Shown here piece by piece: positions 44,834 through 53,389 of a stretch of 64,000 nt of DNA. How positions within the stretch are numbered: position 1 is the stretch's first letter; each line of letters starts with the position of its first letter. Source of the stretch: CBEULR01 sp965544035 (GTDB lineage Bacteria; Bacillota; Desulfotomaculia; Desulfotomaculales; Desulforudaceae). The position numbers were made by a program, and so were the translations under genes. The stretch is taken from the NCBI GenBank assembly GCA_965544035.1, contig CBEULR010000001.1, positions 159,749 to 223,748 of the forward strand, read 5' to 3'. The notes beneath the pieces are model-generated. The model saw nothing but the letters and a program-made list of their open reading frames with translations, did no database searches and was not told the origin of the DNA.

Positions 44834-46405
44834 GTGGGGAAACAGTCACTTACTTATGGTACGCTCGTGCTGAGTGTCTCCAGCCTTTACAACCGGATCC
44901 TGGGATTTGTGTACCAAATCCTACTGGTGCGGCTCATCCGGGCTGAAGGGATCGGGCTCTTCAGTATGATTTACCCAATTTATGTTCTCGCTCAAGTGAT
45001 CGCAAGTGCAGGTATTCCGGTAGCCATCGCCAAACTGGTCGCTGAAGACCGGGCCAAGAACGATGCGCCACAGGCTTATCGTGTCTTTAAGGTGGCCTTC
45101 GTGCTGGTACTCGGCACCAGTCTTCTGGTCACCTTTGGTATGGCATTGCTCTCCCCCACGATGGCCAAAAGGGTGTTCCCGAACCCAGACGTCTACCCGG
45201 CATTCTTGGTGCTGCTTCCGGGCGTATTCATCGTTTCAGTGTGCTCCGCTTTTCGCGGATACTTTCAGGGCCTTCAGCAAATGGCACCAACTGCGGCCAG
45301 CCAGGCTTTTGAGCAGACGGTTCGGGTTGTGGTGGGACTTGTATTGGCCTATGTACTCGGCACACGAGGCGTATCATATGCCGCAGCCGGGGCTTCAGCG
45401 GGAGTAGTGGTCGGGGAACTCGCGGGCCTCCTGTTGATGACGGCAATATTTCTGCGGTTCCGGCCTGACGGCTACGTGCGGCGCGCCACGGTCGTGGAAC
45501 CGATTAAGGTAACCTGTACACGCATTTTCCAGCTTGCGGCGCCGGTGACGCTGACCAGGTTTGTTTCTACAGCTTTCCTTTCGGTTGATGCCGTACTTAT
45601 CCCGCAAAGACTAACGGCCTCGGGCATGGAACTGCAGCAGGCCACTGCCGCTTATGGAAAACTGGTTGGTATGGCCGAGTCAGTCATGTTCACACCGGGC
45701 ATACTTACTCTTTCTCTGGCCACCGCCCTGGTCCCGGCCGTATCCGATGCACTGGCCCAACACGATATGGACCTGCTGCAAAAACGGGTTTCGGCCGCCG
45801 TTCGGATCACGCTTTTCGCCGGATTGCCCAGTGCCGCCCTGTTTTACCTTTTGGCTGATCACATTTGCGGCATTCTGTTCGGCTATCCGGACGCAGGAGT
45901 GCTGCTCGCCGCCCTCGCTTTAGGGGCGCCCTTTTTGTACCTTACCCAGACGACAACCGGCATCCTGCAGGGTATAGGTCAGGCTATGGACCCCTTCAGG
46001 AATTTGCTGGCGTCATCGGTTCTTAAGATAATTGCAATATTCACTCTTACCGGCATTCCGGGTCTGGGGGCCACAGGCGCAGCGCTGGCCCTTGCCCTGC
46101 ATTTTGTGCTAATGGCCATTCTAAACCTGCGTGATGTCCGCCGGCATACCGGCCTGGTCATCGAGCCAAAACGTTCCGTTATTAAACCGCTGCTGGCTGT
46201 AGCCGTGATGGCGGCGACCATAGTCTCGATCGGACCGTCTGTGGACAGCATTTGGCAGACGACTTGGACGGTTTGCGTGGCCGGCGCTGCGTATCTGGCT
46301 GCTCTTGTATTGCTGAAAAGCTTTACCCCCGGAGAAATAGACAGGGCGCGCACGATCATCCTGCGGTTGTTGCGCACCCTGTTTACCGGTCGTCGAGGCC
46401 GGTGA
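44834..46405 (+). CDS. spoVB: SpoVB-like MOP-family lipid flippase
   Basis: 523 residues, about 14 membrane helices, polysaccharide-transporter (MurJ/SpoVB) type. N-terminal GTLVLSVSSLYNRILGFVYQ and the EGIGLFSMIYPIY motif are typical. B. subtilis SpoVB functions in cortex precursor flipping. The start is GTG 44834 with GGAG 7 nt before it. Transcribed away from the EF-G-like gene; its 3' end overlaps surE by 23 bp on the opposite strand. Confidence 0.88.
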   Translation: MGKQSLTYGTLVLSVSSLYNRILGFVYQILLVRLIRAEGIGLFSMIYPIYVLAQVIASAGIPVAIAKLVAEDRAKNDAPQAYRVFKVAFVLVLGTSLLVTFGMALLSPTMAKRVFPNPDVYPAFLVLLPGVFIVSVCSAFRGYFQGLQQMAPTAASQAFEQTVRVVVGLVLAYVLGTRGVSYAAAGASAGVVVGELAGLLLMTAIFLRFRPDGYVRRATVVEPIKVTCTRIFQLAAPVTLTRFVSTAFLSVDAVLIPQRLTASGMELQQATAAYGKLVGMAESVMFTPGILTLSLATALVPAVSDALAQHDMDLLQKRVSAAVRITLFAGLPSAALFYLLADHICGILFGYPDAGVLLAALALGAPFLYLTQTTTGILQGIGQAMDPFRNLLASSVLKIIAIFTLTGIPGLGATGAALALALHFVLMAILNLRDVRRHTGLVIEPKRSVIKPLLAVAVMAATIVSIGPSVDSIWQTTWTVCVAGAAYLAALVLLKSFTPGEIDRARTIILRLLRTLFTGRRGR

Positions 46406-47174
46406 GCAGCGATTGGTCGTTATTCAGCAGTGATTTTTCAAGCTTACCCATGATCTGATAATTGGTGAGATCGATCTGCAGCGGTGTGATTGAGATATAT
46501 CCGCGTCTGACGGCACCAATGTCGGTATCCACATCTTCGGTATCCGGACTGTGGGGGTTGCCGGCCATCCAAAAGTATTCCCGGCCCCGGGGATCAGCAC
46601 GTCGGTGAACCGCATCGGAATAGCACATTGTACACAAACGAGTGATCTTGATCCCCTTTATTCCCCGCGGCGGGACATTCACGTTGAGAAGCGTTCCCGG
46701 CGGCAGAGGATTGGCCAGGAGATACGGGACCAACTTCAGCGTAAAACGGGTCGCGTTCTCGTAGTCTTCGTCTCCCCAAGTGGACAGGGAAACCGCAATC
46801 GAAGGCACTCCGTTGATTAACCCTTCAATGGCCGCCGACACCGTACCGGAGTACAGAACATCGGTGCCCAAATTGGGGCCGTCATTAATGCCTGCGATTA
46901 ACAGATCGGGCTTTTTATCAACCAGCGAATCCAGGCCCAGCTTGACACAGTCGGCCGGGGTCCCGTCGACAATCCATCCCCGCACGTTTTCGTGGGGAAT
47001 CTGTGCCGGCCGTACGCGCAACGGCCGATGCACGGTAATCGAGTGTCCGGTGGCGCTCCGTTCACGGTCGGGAGCGGTAACATATACAAATTCGCTGATG
47101 GGCTGGAAGGCCTCTTGGAGATAAGTGATTCCGGGGGCGAAAATGCCGTCGTCATTGGCAAGCATGACTCTCAT
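46383..47174 (-). CDS. surE: 5'/3'-nucleotidase SurE
   Basis: 263 residues. A metal-dependent phosphatase for nucleoside monophosphates. The active-site LANDDGIFAPG is at residues 4-14, followed by the SGTVSAAIEG and the loop with GINDGPNLGTDVLYSG. ATG 47174 has AGGA upstream and gives the family N-terminus; the longer frame (47189) starts inside the Shine-Dalgarno. Confidence 0.96.
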   Translation of the reverse strand: MRVMLANDDGIFAPGITYLQEAFQPISEFVYVTAPDRERSATGHSITVHRPLRVRPAQIPHENVRGWIVDGTPADCVKLGLDSLVDKKPDLLIAGINDGPNLGTDVLYSGTVSAAIEGLINGVPSIAVSLSTWGDEDYENATRFTLKLVPYLLANPLPPGTLLNVNVPPRGIKGIKITRLCTMCYSDAVHRRADPRGREYFWMAGNPHSPDTEDVDTDIGAVRRGYISITPLQIDLTNYQIMGKLEKSLLNNDQSLLTGLDDR

Positions 47175-47192
47175 TTGAGATCCTAACACCTC

Positions 47193-47369
47193 TTATGTCT
47201 TGTAAATTGAAATGGTCATCATGCCGTTTCGGTCCTTAGTCAAACCGAAAATTAAGCTGCGATCCTTAAGCGTCTTGTTCAGAAAGTCGACAACCTTGTA
47301 CATATCCTCATAGTTCGAGAATTGGCGGCTGGCTAGAAGTTCGAGCCGCGAATGGCGATCGTTTCGCAT
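47193..47369 (-). CDS. DUF4264 (YpmA-like) small protein
   Basis: 58 residues. The pattern DMYKVVDFLNKTLKDRSLIFGLTKD...TISIYKT matches the DUF4264/YpmA family of Firmicutes, function unknown. ATG 47369 follows GGGG by 8 nt. It sits between folE and surE in a closely spaced series. Confidence 0.75.
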   Translation of the reverse strand: MRNDRHSRLELLASRQFSNYEDMYKVVDFLNKTLKDRSLIFGLTKDRNGMMTISIYKT

Positions 47370-47381
47370 CAGCAAGACCCC

Positions 47382-47942
47382 TTAGTGATTCCGAATCAAT
47401 GCGAAAGCTTCCATTCGGGTTTTCGCATTCTTTTCGAATATTCCCCGCACAGCCGACGTGATCGTCTTGGTGCCGGGCTTATTTACGCCGCGCATCGTCA
47501 TACACATGTGTTCGGCCTCTATGACCACCAACACACCCTGGGGCGTAAGTTTGTTCATTATAGCATCGGCAATTTGGCTGGTCAAACGTTCCTGAAGCTG
47601 CGGCCTGCGGGCATATCCTTCCACCACGCGGGCCAGTTTGGATAGCCCGGTAATCAAACCCCGGCGGGGGATATACGCTACGTGCGCCGTTCCGAATACC
47701 GGCAGCAGATGGTGCTCGCACATTGAGAACATGGGGATGTCGCGTACCAGTACCAGTTCTTCGTGATTCTCTGTAAACAAACGTTCGAGTTCGCTGTCCG
47801 GATCGGTTTTGAGCCCCGCAAAAACCTCGCTATACATCCGTGCAACCCGTGCCGGAGTATCCCGCAGACCTTCCCGATGGGGATCCTCCCCGATAGCCTC
47901 CAGGATCATCAGCACCGCCTGCTCGATCTTCTTCAAGTCCAA
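47382..47942 (-). CDS. folE: GTP cyclohydrolase I
   Basis: 186 residues. It converts GTP to 7,8-dihydroneopterin triphosphate, feeding folate and, here, the preQ0 branch. Zinc ligands lie in CEHHLLP and EHMCMTMRG; GLSKLARVVEGYARRPQLQERLT is the family signature. TTG 47942 follows GGGAGGAT. Its place after queE indicates it supplies the QueD substrate. Confidence 0.97.
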   Translation of the reverse strand: MDLKKIEQAVLMILEAIGEDPHREGLRDTPARVARMYSEVFAGLKTDPDSELERLFTENHEELVLVRDIPMFSMCEHHLLPVFGTAHVAYIPRRGLITGLSKLARVVEGYARRPQLQERLTSQIADAIMNKLTPQGVLVVIEAEHMCMTMRGVNKPGTKTITSAVRGIFEKNAKTRMEAFALIRNH

Positions 47943-47963
47943 TAGTAGATCCTCCCTTATAGC

Positions 47964-48695
47964 TTATAGCATTCCGGTAATATGGTGCGTCTGCGGTATG
48001 ACCCGGACATCCCTCAGGCGCTCCAGAGCACAGCGTTGAAGCTCCAGGAGACGGGTAGCGGAAACCGGTCCCGGTCGGCCGTTTATCGTTACCGGTTGGA
48101 TGACCAGAGGTATCCGCTCGTCGACCCCGCTGATCAGGTTTGCCGCGGCATAGACCTCCTCTGAAGGGGTGCGGTCGGCTACGACGATCTTAACAAAAAC
48201 TTCACGCGTCGCGGCGACTTTCAGGAAAGAGGCGTGTGCCTCGGGCATCGGCCTCCCGGAAACGCTCGGCAGCTTAATATCCATGGCAATGATATCGCAA
48301 CGACTGATCAGGTGCTGCAATTCCGAAACGAGCGTTCCGTTGGTTTCCAGGTAGATCTTCGGATTCGGGCCCAGCTTGTCCAGCAAAGCCTGAAGAAACC
48401 GGTACTGCAGCAGCGGTTCTCCGCCGGTAAGGCTGATCGCTTGGTACTGCCTAAGAGGTAAGGCAGTGACACGATCGGCCAGGTTATTCGGATCCACCGG
48501 ATTAAGCATCGTCTCAAATTGTCCCGTTCCGGGGACCACTTCGAAACGACAGCGGGAAACCGGTTGAAACATGGTGTCGCAATAGGCGCAGTTCAAATTG
48601 CAGCCCGCCAAGCGTATGAATAACTGGCGGCAGCCTACATAGGGGCCTTCCCCTTGAATAGATGTAAACACCTCAATGAGTTGTCCGGCGGTCAT
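47964..48695 (-). CDS. queE: 7-carboxy-7-deazaguanine synthase
   Basis: 243 residues, radical SAM enzyme converting 6-carboxytetrahydropterin to CDG. The N-terminal VFTSIQGEGPYVG and the cluster CNLNCAYC are diagnostic, as is SLTGGEPLLQ. Overlaps the DUF366 stop at the start codon. Confidence 0.96.
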   Translation of the reverse strand: MTAGQLIEVFTSIQGEGPYVGCRQLFIRLAGCNLNCAYCDTMFQPVSRCRFEVVPGTGQFETMLNPVDPNNLADRVTALPLRQYQAISLTGGEPLLQYRFLQALLDKLGPNPKIYLETNGTLVSELQHLISRCDIIAMDIKLPSVSGRPMPEAHASFLKVAATREVFVKIVVADRTPSEEVYAAANLISGVDERIPLVIQPVTINGRPGPVSATRLLELQRCALERLRDVRVIPQTHHITGML

Positions 48696-49270
48696 CAGGG
48701 CACACCCCGCACTTTACAGCGAGCCATAAATATGTCCTGAACCTCGTTGGCATACTCCCGGGATATCCGGTGTGCCAGATCAAATGCAGCGTCGCCATCG
48801 GCGAAGCCCAGTTCAGTCAGGCCGATTGCCGGTACCGGCGCCCCTTCGGCATTAATGTTCAGGCCTGTATGGATCAGTGTGCTTACAGGACTGACCGTGG
48901 CGATGGATACCGAAAGCTTGCGCTTCTCCACAAACAGATCATCACCGACGCGGACAATCGCCCTGTCAACGGTATCCGCCAGAACATCACGCGCCAGCGA
49001 TACCAAGAGACGCTGACGATAGACCGCCTTTTCGAGATCGCAGTCGAAATGTTCCACAATAAAGTGCATCATATCGGGACTGTAAATAAATGCGCCGTTC
49101 ATCGCATCCTGAATATCCACCAGGTTGTCCAACTCAACCCGACACGGGCCGCGGAAGGAAACGATGCTGTCTCCCTGGAGATTGTACCGGCGAAACGCCC
49201 ATAGCGACCGCAGTTGTGTGCCGTCATACAACTGCTGATTGTGGTCCACAAACCACTGCACGTTAGGCAT
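48695..49270 (-). CDS. DUF366 family protein
   Basis: 191 residues, single soluble domain, no cysteine motif. The sequence resembles the DUF366 family, mostly seen in archaea and some Clostridia (QLRSLWAFRRYNLQGDSIVSF, then SPDMMHFIVEHFD and the basic C-terminus). Its position inside queD-queC-X-queE with 8-bp overlap to queC argues for a role in preQ0 or queuosine metabolism. The family name is from memory. Confidence 0.65.
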   Translation of the reverse strand: MPNVQWFVDHNQQLYDGTQLRSLWAFRRYNLQGDSIVSFRGPCRVELDNLVDIQDAMNGAFIYSPDMMHFIVEHFDCDLEKAVYRQRLLVSLARDVLADTVDRAIVRVGDDLFVEKRKLSVSIATVSPVSTLIHTGLNINAEGAPVPAIGLTELGFADGDAAFDLAHRISREYANEVQDIFMARCKVRGVP

Positions 49271-49910
49271 TATCCATTGCCCTCCTTAGACGGCGGCAGC
49301 TCTCGCAGACCCCGCAGGGTTGACTGCCACCGCGGTAGCAGCTCCAGATCAGATTCCAAGGCACCTCAAGGCGCCTGCCGAGCTGGACGATTTCGGTCTT
49401 GTCCAGGTGCAAGGTATAACTGACCAACCGAACCCTGTTGCCCGTAGAGTACCGGAAGCAGGTGTTAACCGCATCGACAAAGCCCGGGCTGTTGTCCGGG
49501 AAGCCGGCTGCTTCCTCACGGTTAAAACCGGCAATTATACGTTCACAGCCCAGCGCCTCGGCGTATGAAGCCGCTACATTCACCAATACCCCGTTGCGGT
49601 TAGGAACCCAAACCGACCTGGCGGTACTCTCTCTTGTTTCCGGGTCATCGAGGTCGCTGTCCTCAGGTTCCGGGAGGGGACTCTTGCCAAACAGTGATCC
49701 CTCCGACAATCTGCTTAAGAAAGGGAGATCAACAACCGCGTGCTGCAAGCCGTAGTGCGCGGCCAGGGCCCGGGCGGCAGCGATTTCGCGGGCGGCCGCC
49801 ATTTGCCCGTAATCAGCCGTTAAACACAGAGCCACCTCGATCTCTCTTAACGCAAATGCCAGGCAGACCGTTGAATCAAGGCCGCCCGACAGTAATACTA
49901 TCGCCCTCAC
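49263..49910 (-). CDS. queC: 7-cyano-7-deazaguanine (preQ0) synthase
   Basis: 215 residues. It turns CDG into preQ0 with ATP and ammonia. PP-loop LLSGGLDST at the N-terminus; the four-cysteine zinc site CYRGGSQPCGVCESCRR at the end. The start is GTG 49910 directly after the queD stop. A slightly extended loop with PEPEDSDLDDPETRES is seen in the middle. Confidence 0.96.
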   Translation of the reverse strand: MRAIVLLSGGLDSTVCLAFALREIEVALCLTADYGQMAAAREIAAARALAAHYGLQHAVVDLPFLSRLSEGSLFGKSPLPEPEDSDLDDPETRESTARSVWVPNRNGVLVNVAASYAEALGCERIIAGFNREEAAGFPDNSPGFVDAVNTCFRYSTGNRVRLVSYTLHLDKTEIVQLGRRLEVPWNLIWSCYRGGSQPCGVCESCRRLRRAMDNA

Positions 49911-50303
49911 TTAATCACCCTCAGTGTACCGAACCGACGCCCTCGGTGATTCCCATACCGTTACGGCTGAGATGTTGACTGCGGGGCTATATCCGGAAAG
50001 ATCCTCCTTCATCGCCTCGAATATATAGCGGGCGATGTTTTCGGCGGTGGGGTACTTTCTTGGATCCTCTCCTTGAAAAGCGGGATGCTCGTTTAAATAG
50101 GAATGGTCTACCCTATCGAGAATCCGCTTCAGGCACGACTTGAGATGGCCGAAATCCAACAACATCCCGTTTTGGTCCAGTACGGCACCTTGCACCGTGA
50201 CCTCAACTTCCCAAGTGTGGCCGTGCAAATTCCGGCATTTGGCCGGATGGTTGCAGAGACGGTGCGCGGCGGCGAAACTGTCGCGTACAGTGAGCTGATA
50301 CAT
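49911..50303 (-). CDS. queD: 6-carboxy-5,6,7,8-tetrahydropterin synthase
   Basis: 130 residues, PTPS fold. Zinc histidines in AAAHRL and HGHTWEVEV, catalytic Cys in KCRNLHGH, and late ATAENIARYIFE/TVWESPRASVRY. First gene of the preQ0 cluster, 90 nt after the TPR gene terminator. A TATAAT lies 40 nt upstream (about 50328-50333), but no convincing -35 or preQ1 aptamer. Confidence 0.96.
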   Translation of the reverse strand: MYQLTVRDSFAAAHRLCNHPAKCRNLHGHTWEVEVTVQGAVLDQNGMLLDFGHLKSCLKRILDRVDHSYLNEHPAFQGEDPRKYPTAENIARYIFEAMKEDLSGYSPAVNISAVTVWESPRASVRYTEGD

Positions 50304-50389
50304 AGGATAAAGCCTCCTACCCCGGTATTATATCTCAAAAGGTTTAGTATTAGGTAGTCCATACTCTATTCACGCCTCGTCAAGCCAAA

Positions 50390-50425
50390 CAAAGACAGCG
50401 GAACCGCCAGTTCACGGTTCCGCTG
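50390..50425 (-). terminator. terminator of the TPR gene
   Basis: CAGCGGAACCG (50396-50406) with CGGTTCCGCTG (50415-50425), followed by TCTTTGTTTGG on the minus strand. Confidence 0.8.
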
Positions 50426-50449
50426 CTTGAGCGTGTCGGACTGCGGCGT

Positions 50450-51580
50450 CTAGCCGGTCAGTCCCAAAGACCTGTTCAAAGAGTCGGCGGCATCCTCACC
50501 CCGTCCGAGCGCGATCAGGAGCTCGGCGCGCATACCCCACACCCTCCTGTCCTCGGGGTTGTCCTTCAGGATCCGGTCGTAGACGGCCAGCGCTTTGTCG
50601 TTGTACCCCATGCGATGCAGGCAGAGGGCACGGTTACAAAGGTAAAGAGGATTTGGATCCAATTCAATCGCCCGCTCATGCTGTTCGAGAGCCTCGCTGT
50701 ATTTACCGGCGGCCTGCAAGCAAAGTCCATAGCTGTCGCGCAGAACGGGATCCGACGGGTCGAGTCTGATCGCCTCTCTATAGCAATCAAGGGCATCGCT
50801 TAACCTGCTTAGTCTCTCGTACCCGACGGCCAAATTGCTGAGGATAACCACGTCCCGGGGCATAAGACTGTGGGCCATCTCATAACAGAGCACGGCCTCC
50901 CTAAACCGTCCCAGGTGAAAGAGGCAATATCCCTTGTTGTTCAGCAGGTCAATGCCGGAGAAACCACGCCGTTGCGACTTTTCAAACAGATCCAGTGCCT
51001 GTTCGTAATCCTTCAGCTTTACGCAGGCAATACCGGCGTTATACAAGATCTCCGGATCCGGACCACCTGAACGCCAGGCAATCCTAAAGCTTTCCAGCGC
51101 GTCCTTGTATCGCCCCAGTGCCAGGCAACACAACCCCTTCAGGTTGTACACACCGGGATGCGATTGGTGCGTACGGATCGCCTTCAGGTACTCCAAAGCA
51201 CGTGTCGGATCGCCCGTCTGCAAGTACCACGTTCCGAGCGCATAGAGAACCGACGTTCTGTCGGTAACCACCCCGTCGTAATCCTCGTCGAGCAGCTGTT
51301 CCAGCCAAGACACGAAGTTGGCCGGATCCAGGGCCGGATTTACCTGGCTGAAATGCCACGCCGCCTTATCGAATTGCCCCTGTCTGAGGTACAGCCTGCC
51401 GGCCTCCACGTGCAGTTCGACTTGATCGGGATGGTATCTTAACGTATCCTCAATTAAATTAAGGGCCTTCCTCTCCAATCCCAGCCGATGAAGAATTCTA
51501 ATCCCCGCCCGTCGTCCCCTTAAGGTCACGCTGCAATCCCTGAGTCTATTTAACGGGTGTCGCAACGTAATCCAGCGCAT
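50450..51580 (-). CDS. tetratricopeptide repeat protein
   Basis: 376 residues consisting of about nine TPR-like helix pairs from residue 25 onward, for example AIRLDPSDPVLRDSYGLCLQ and AIELDPNPLYLCNRALCLH. No signal peptide or membrane helix. Such proteins mediate protein-protein contacts; the partner is unknown. ATG 51580 is supported by GGAGGAG; the frame open to 51655 is not. Confidence 0.88.
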   Translation of the reverse strand: MRWITLRHPLNRLRDCSVTLRGRRAGIRILHRLGLERKALNLIEDTLRYHPDQVELHVEAGRLYLRQGQFDKAAWHFSQVNPALDPANFVSWLEQLLDEDYDGVVTDRTSVLYALGTWYLQTGDPTRALEYLKAIRTHQSHPGVYNLKGLCCLALGRYKDALESFRIAWRSGGPDPEILYNAGIACVKLKDYEQALDLFEKSQRRGFSGIDLLNNKGYCLFHLGRFREAVLCYEMAHSLMPRDVVILSNLAVGYERLSRLSDALDCYREAIRLDPSDPVLRDSYGLCLQAAGKYSEALEQHERAIELDPNPLYLCNRALCLHRMGYNDKALAVYDRILKDNPEDRRVWGMRAELLIALGRGEDAADSLNRSLGLTG

Positions 51581-51681
51581 AGGCATCTCCTCCCCATTTA
51601 CTGGTAATTCTCCAGCTACTGCCAGATTCCTGCCAGCCATGGGAAAAAAAGTCACATGGAGATACTCCTGAGGGAACGACT

Positions 51682-52386
51682 CTACTGCTCGGCGAGCATC
51701 TGCTGCAAAATCTGTACGCCCGAACTCGTGCCCAATCGGTCTGCTCCGGCATTCACCAGCGCCAGAGCCGTCTCCAGATCCCGGATGCCACCCGCCGCCT
51801 TTACCCCAAAATGCTCACCGACCGTCTGACGCAGGAATCGAACGTCTTCAACGGTAGCGCCGGTGGGACCGAAACCGGTAGACGTCTTCACATAGTCGGC
51901 GCCAGTCCCCCGTCCGGTGGCCGCCCAACACCCAAGGATTATCTGATCCCTGGTAAGATAACCGGTCTCAAGGATAATCTTTGCTGAAATGGTGTTGCGC
52001 ACATCGCGCGCAGCCTCAATAACCCGCTCGAGCTCGGCTGTGACGAACTTAATATCGCCTTCGATGAGGGCGCCCACATTGAGAACGATGTCCACTTCGT
52101 CGGCACCATCCAGTGCGGCGTGCTTTGATTCAAGTACCTTGACCTCGGTGATATTGGCTCCCAGGGGAAAACCGATTACGGTGCACACTTTAATCGGGTA
52201 GTCGCGGAGTTCGTCTGCGGCCAATTTTACATAGCACGGGTTTACGCAGACCGCCCCGAAGCCGTATTCCCTGGCCTCGGCACACAGGCGGCGAATATCC
52301 TCCTGGGTTGCATCTGCTCTCAGCAGAGTATGGTCAATAATCGCGGCAAGGTCTTCGGGCTTAATCTTACATACCCCCTGCTTCAT
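51682..52386 (-). CDS. deoC: deoxyribose-phosphate aldolase
   Basis: 234 residues, class I aldolase. It cleaves 2-deoxyribose 5-phosphate. IDHTLLRADATQ at the N-terminus, the Schiff-base region with VKTSTGFGPTGATVEDV and the GIRDLETALALVNAGADRLGTSSG phosphate loop are intact. Overlaps the ddl stop by 20 bp, so the start may be a few codons further in. Confidence 0.95.
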   Translation of the reverse strand: MKQGVCKIKPEDLAAIIDHTLLRADATQEDIRRLCAEAREYGFGAVCVNPCYVKLAADELRDYPIKVCTVIGFPLGANITEVKVLESKHAALDGADEVDIVLNVGALIEGDIKFVTAELERVIEAARDVRNTISAKIILETGYLTRDQIILGCWAATGRGTGADYVKTSTGFGPTGATVEDVRFLRQTVGEHFGVKAAGGIRDLETALALVNAGADRLGTSSGVQILQQMLAEQ

Positions 52387-53323
52387 AGTAGTGCTGCTGT
52401 GCCAGGCCCAAGAGCGTTTCGCACAATTGCGGCATTTCCATACCCGCGGCCCGTGCTGCGTCCGGGAATAAGCTAACCGGTGTTAATCCGGGAATGGTAT
52501 TCACTTCCAGGACGAACGGACGGCCGTCATTTGTCACGATGAAGTCAACGCGTGCCATCCCGCGACAGCCGATCAGATCAAATGTGGCGGAGGCCAGACG
52601 CGACACATCCCCCTGGACCTTTTCGGGTATACGCGGTGGAATGATGTGCGAACTCAGACCTTCGGTATACTTGGATTCGTAATCGTAGCGTCCGGTCTCG
52701 GACACAATTTCAATCAACGGAAGAACCTGCGGATTCCGATTGCCGAGCAAGGCTGCCGTGATTTCAACCCCTTCTATGAACTCTTCAATTAACACACGGT
52801 CGCCATAGTTAAAAGCCTCCTGTAATCCATGGATCACCTCAGACTTGTTGCCGGCAATTGTGACTCCCAGTGACGATCCCTGATCCGGGGCCTTCACCAC
52901 CAGCGGCATTTCGAACTTATCCAAGATCTCATCGGCCAATTCCGCCATATCCTCGGCCATTTCAGGACGGCGGTATACCGCGAACCGAGGCGTAGGTATC
53001 CCGGCCGATAACAGCACGCGCTTGGTGGCGATTTTGTCCATGGCCAGGGCGCTGGCCAACACCCCCGATCCGGTATAGGGAATGTCCAGGAATTCAAGCA
53101 GACCCTGTACGGTACCGTCCTCCCCGAACTTCCCATGGAGGGCGATAAACGCAACATCGATTTCAGAAGCTTTGAGCTTTGTCGGCAGTTGTTTTCCGGC
53201 ATCAATTCCCTTTACGGAATAGCCTTTACTGGTCAGAGCGTCATACACGGCACGGCCGCTTTTCAGTGAAACCTCGCGTTCAGCGGACATACCGCCCCAT
53301 AAGACAGCAATACGAAGAGACAC
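52367..53323 (-). CDS. ddl: D-alanine--D-alanine ligase
   Basis: 318 residues, ATP-grasp. It makes the D-Ala-D-Ala dipeptide for peptidoglycan. VLWGGMSAEREVSLKSG, HGKFGEDGTVQGLLEFLDIPYTGSG (shortened here) and the end VLEVNTIPGLTP are typical. Starts with GTG 53323 behind GGAGGGG. No VanA-type residues are evident in the loop. Confidence 0.96.
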   Translation of the reverse strand: MSLRIAVLWGGMSAEREVSLKSGRAVYDALTSKGYSVKGIDAGKQLPTKLKASEIDVAFIALHGKFGEDGTVQGLLEFLDIPYTGSGVLASALAMDKIATKRVLLSAGIPTPRFAVYRRPEMAEDMAELADEILDKFEMPLVVKAPDQGSSLGVTIAGNKSEVIHGLQEAFNYGDRVLIEEFIEGVEITAALLGNRNPQVLPLIEIVSETGRYDYESKYTEGLSSHIIPPRIPEKVQGDVSRLASATFDLIGCRGMARVDFIVTNDGRPFVLEVNTIPGLTPVSLFPDAARAAGMEMPQLCETLLGLAQQHYYEAGGM

Positions 53324-53389
53324 GCAAACCCCTCCAAAGATGTCATTAATCCAATCCTAGTTTATTCTTGTCACGACTGGAAAAATCCT

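Noticed and set aside
50304..50396. preQ1 riboswitch before queD
   Set aside because: No pseudoknot-forming C-rich segment and A-rich tail were found; only a TATAAT is seen.
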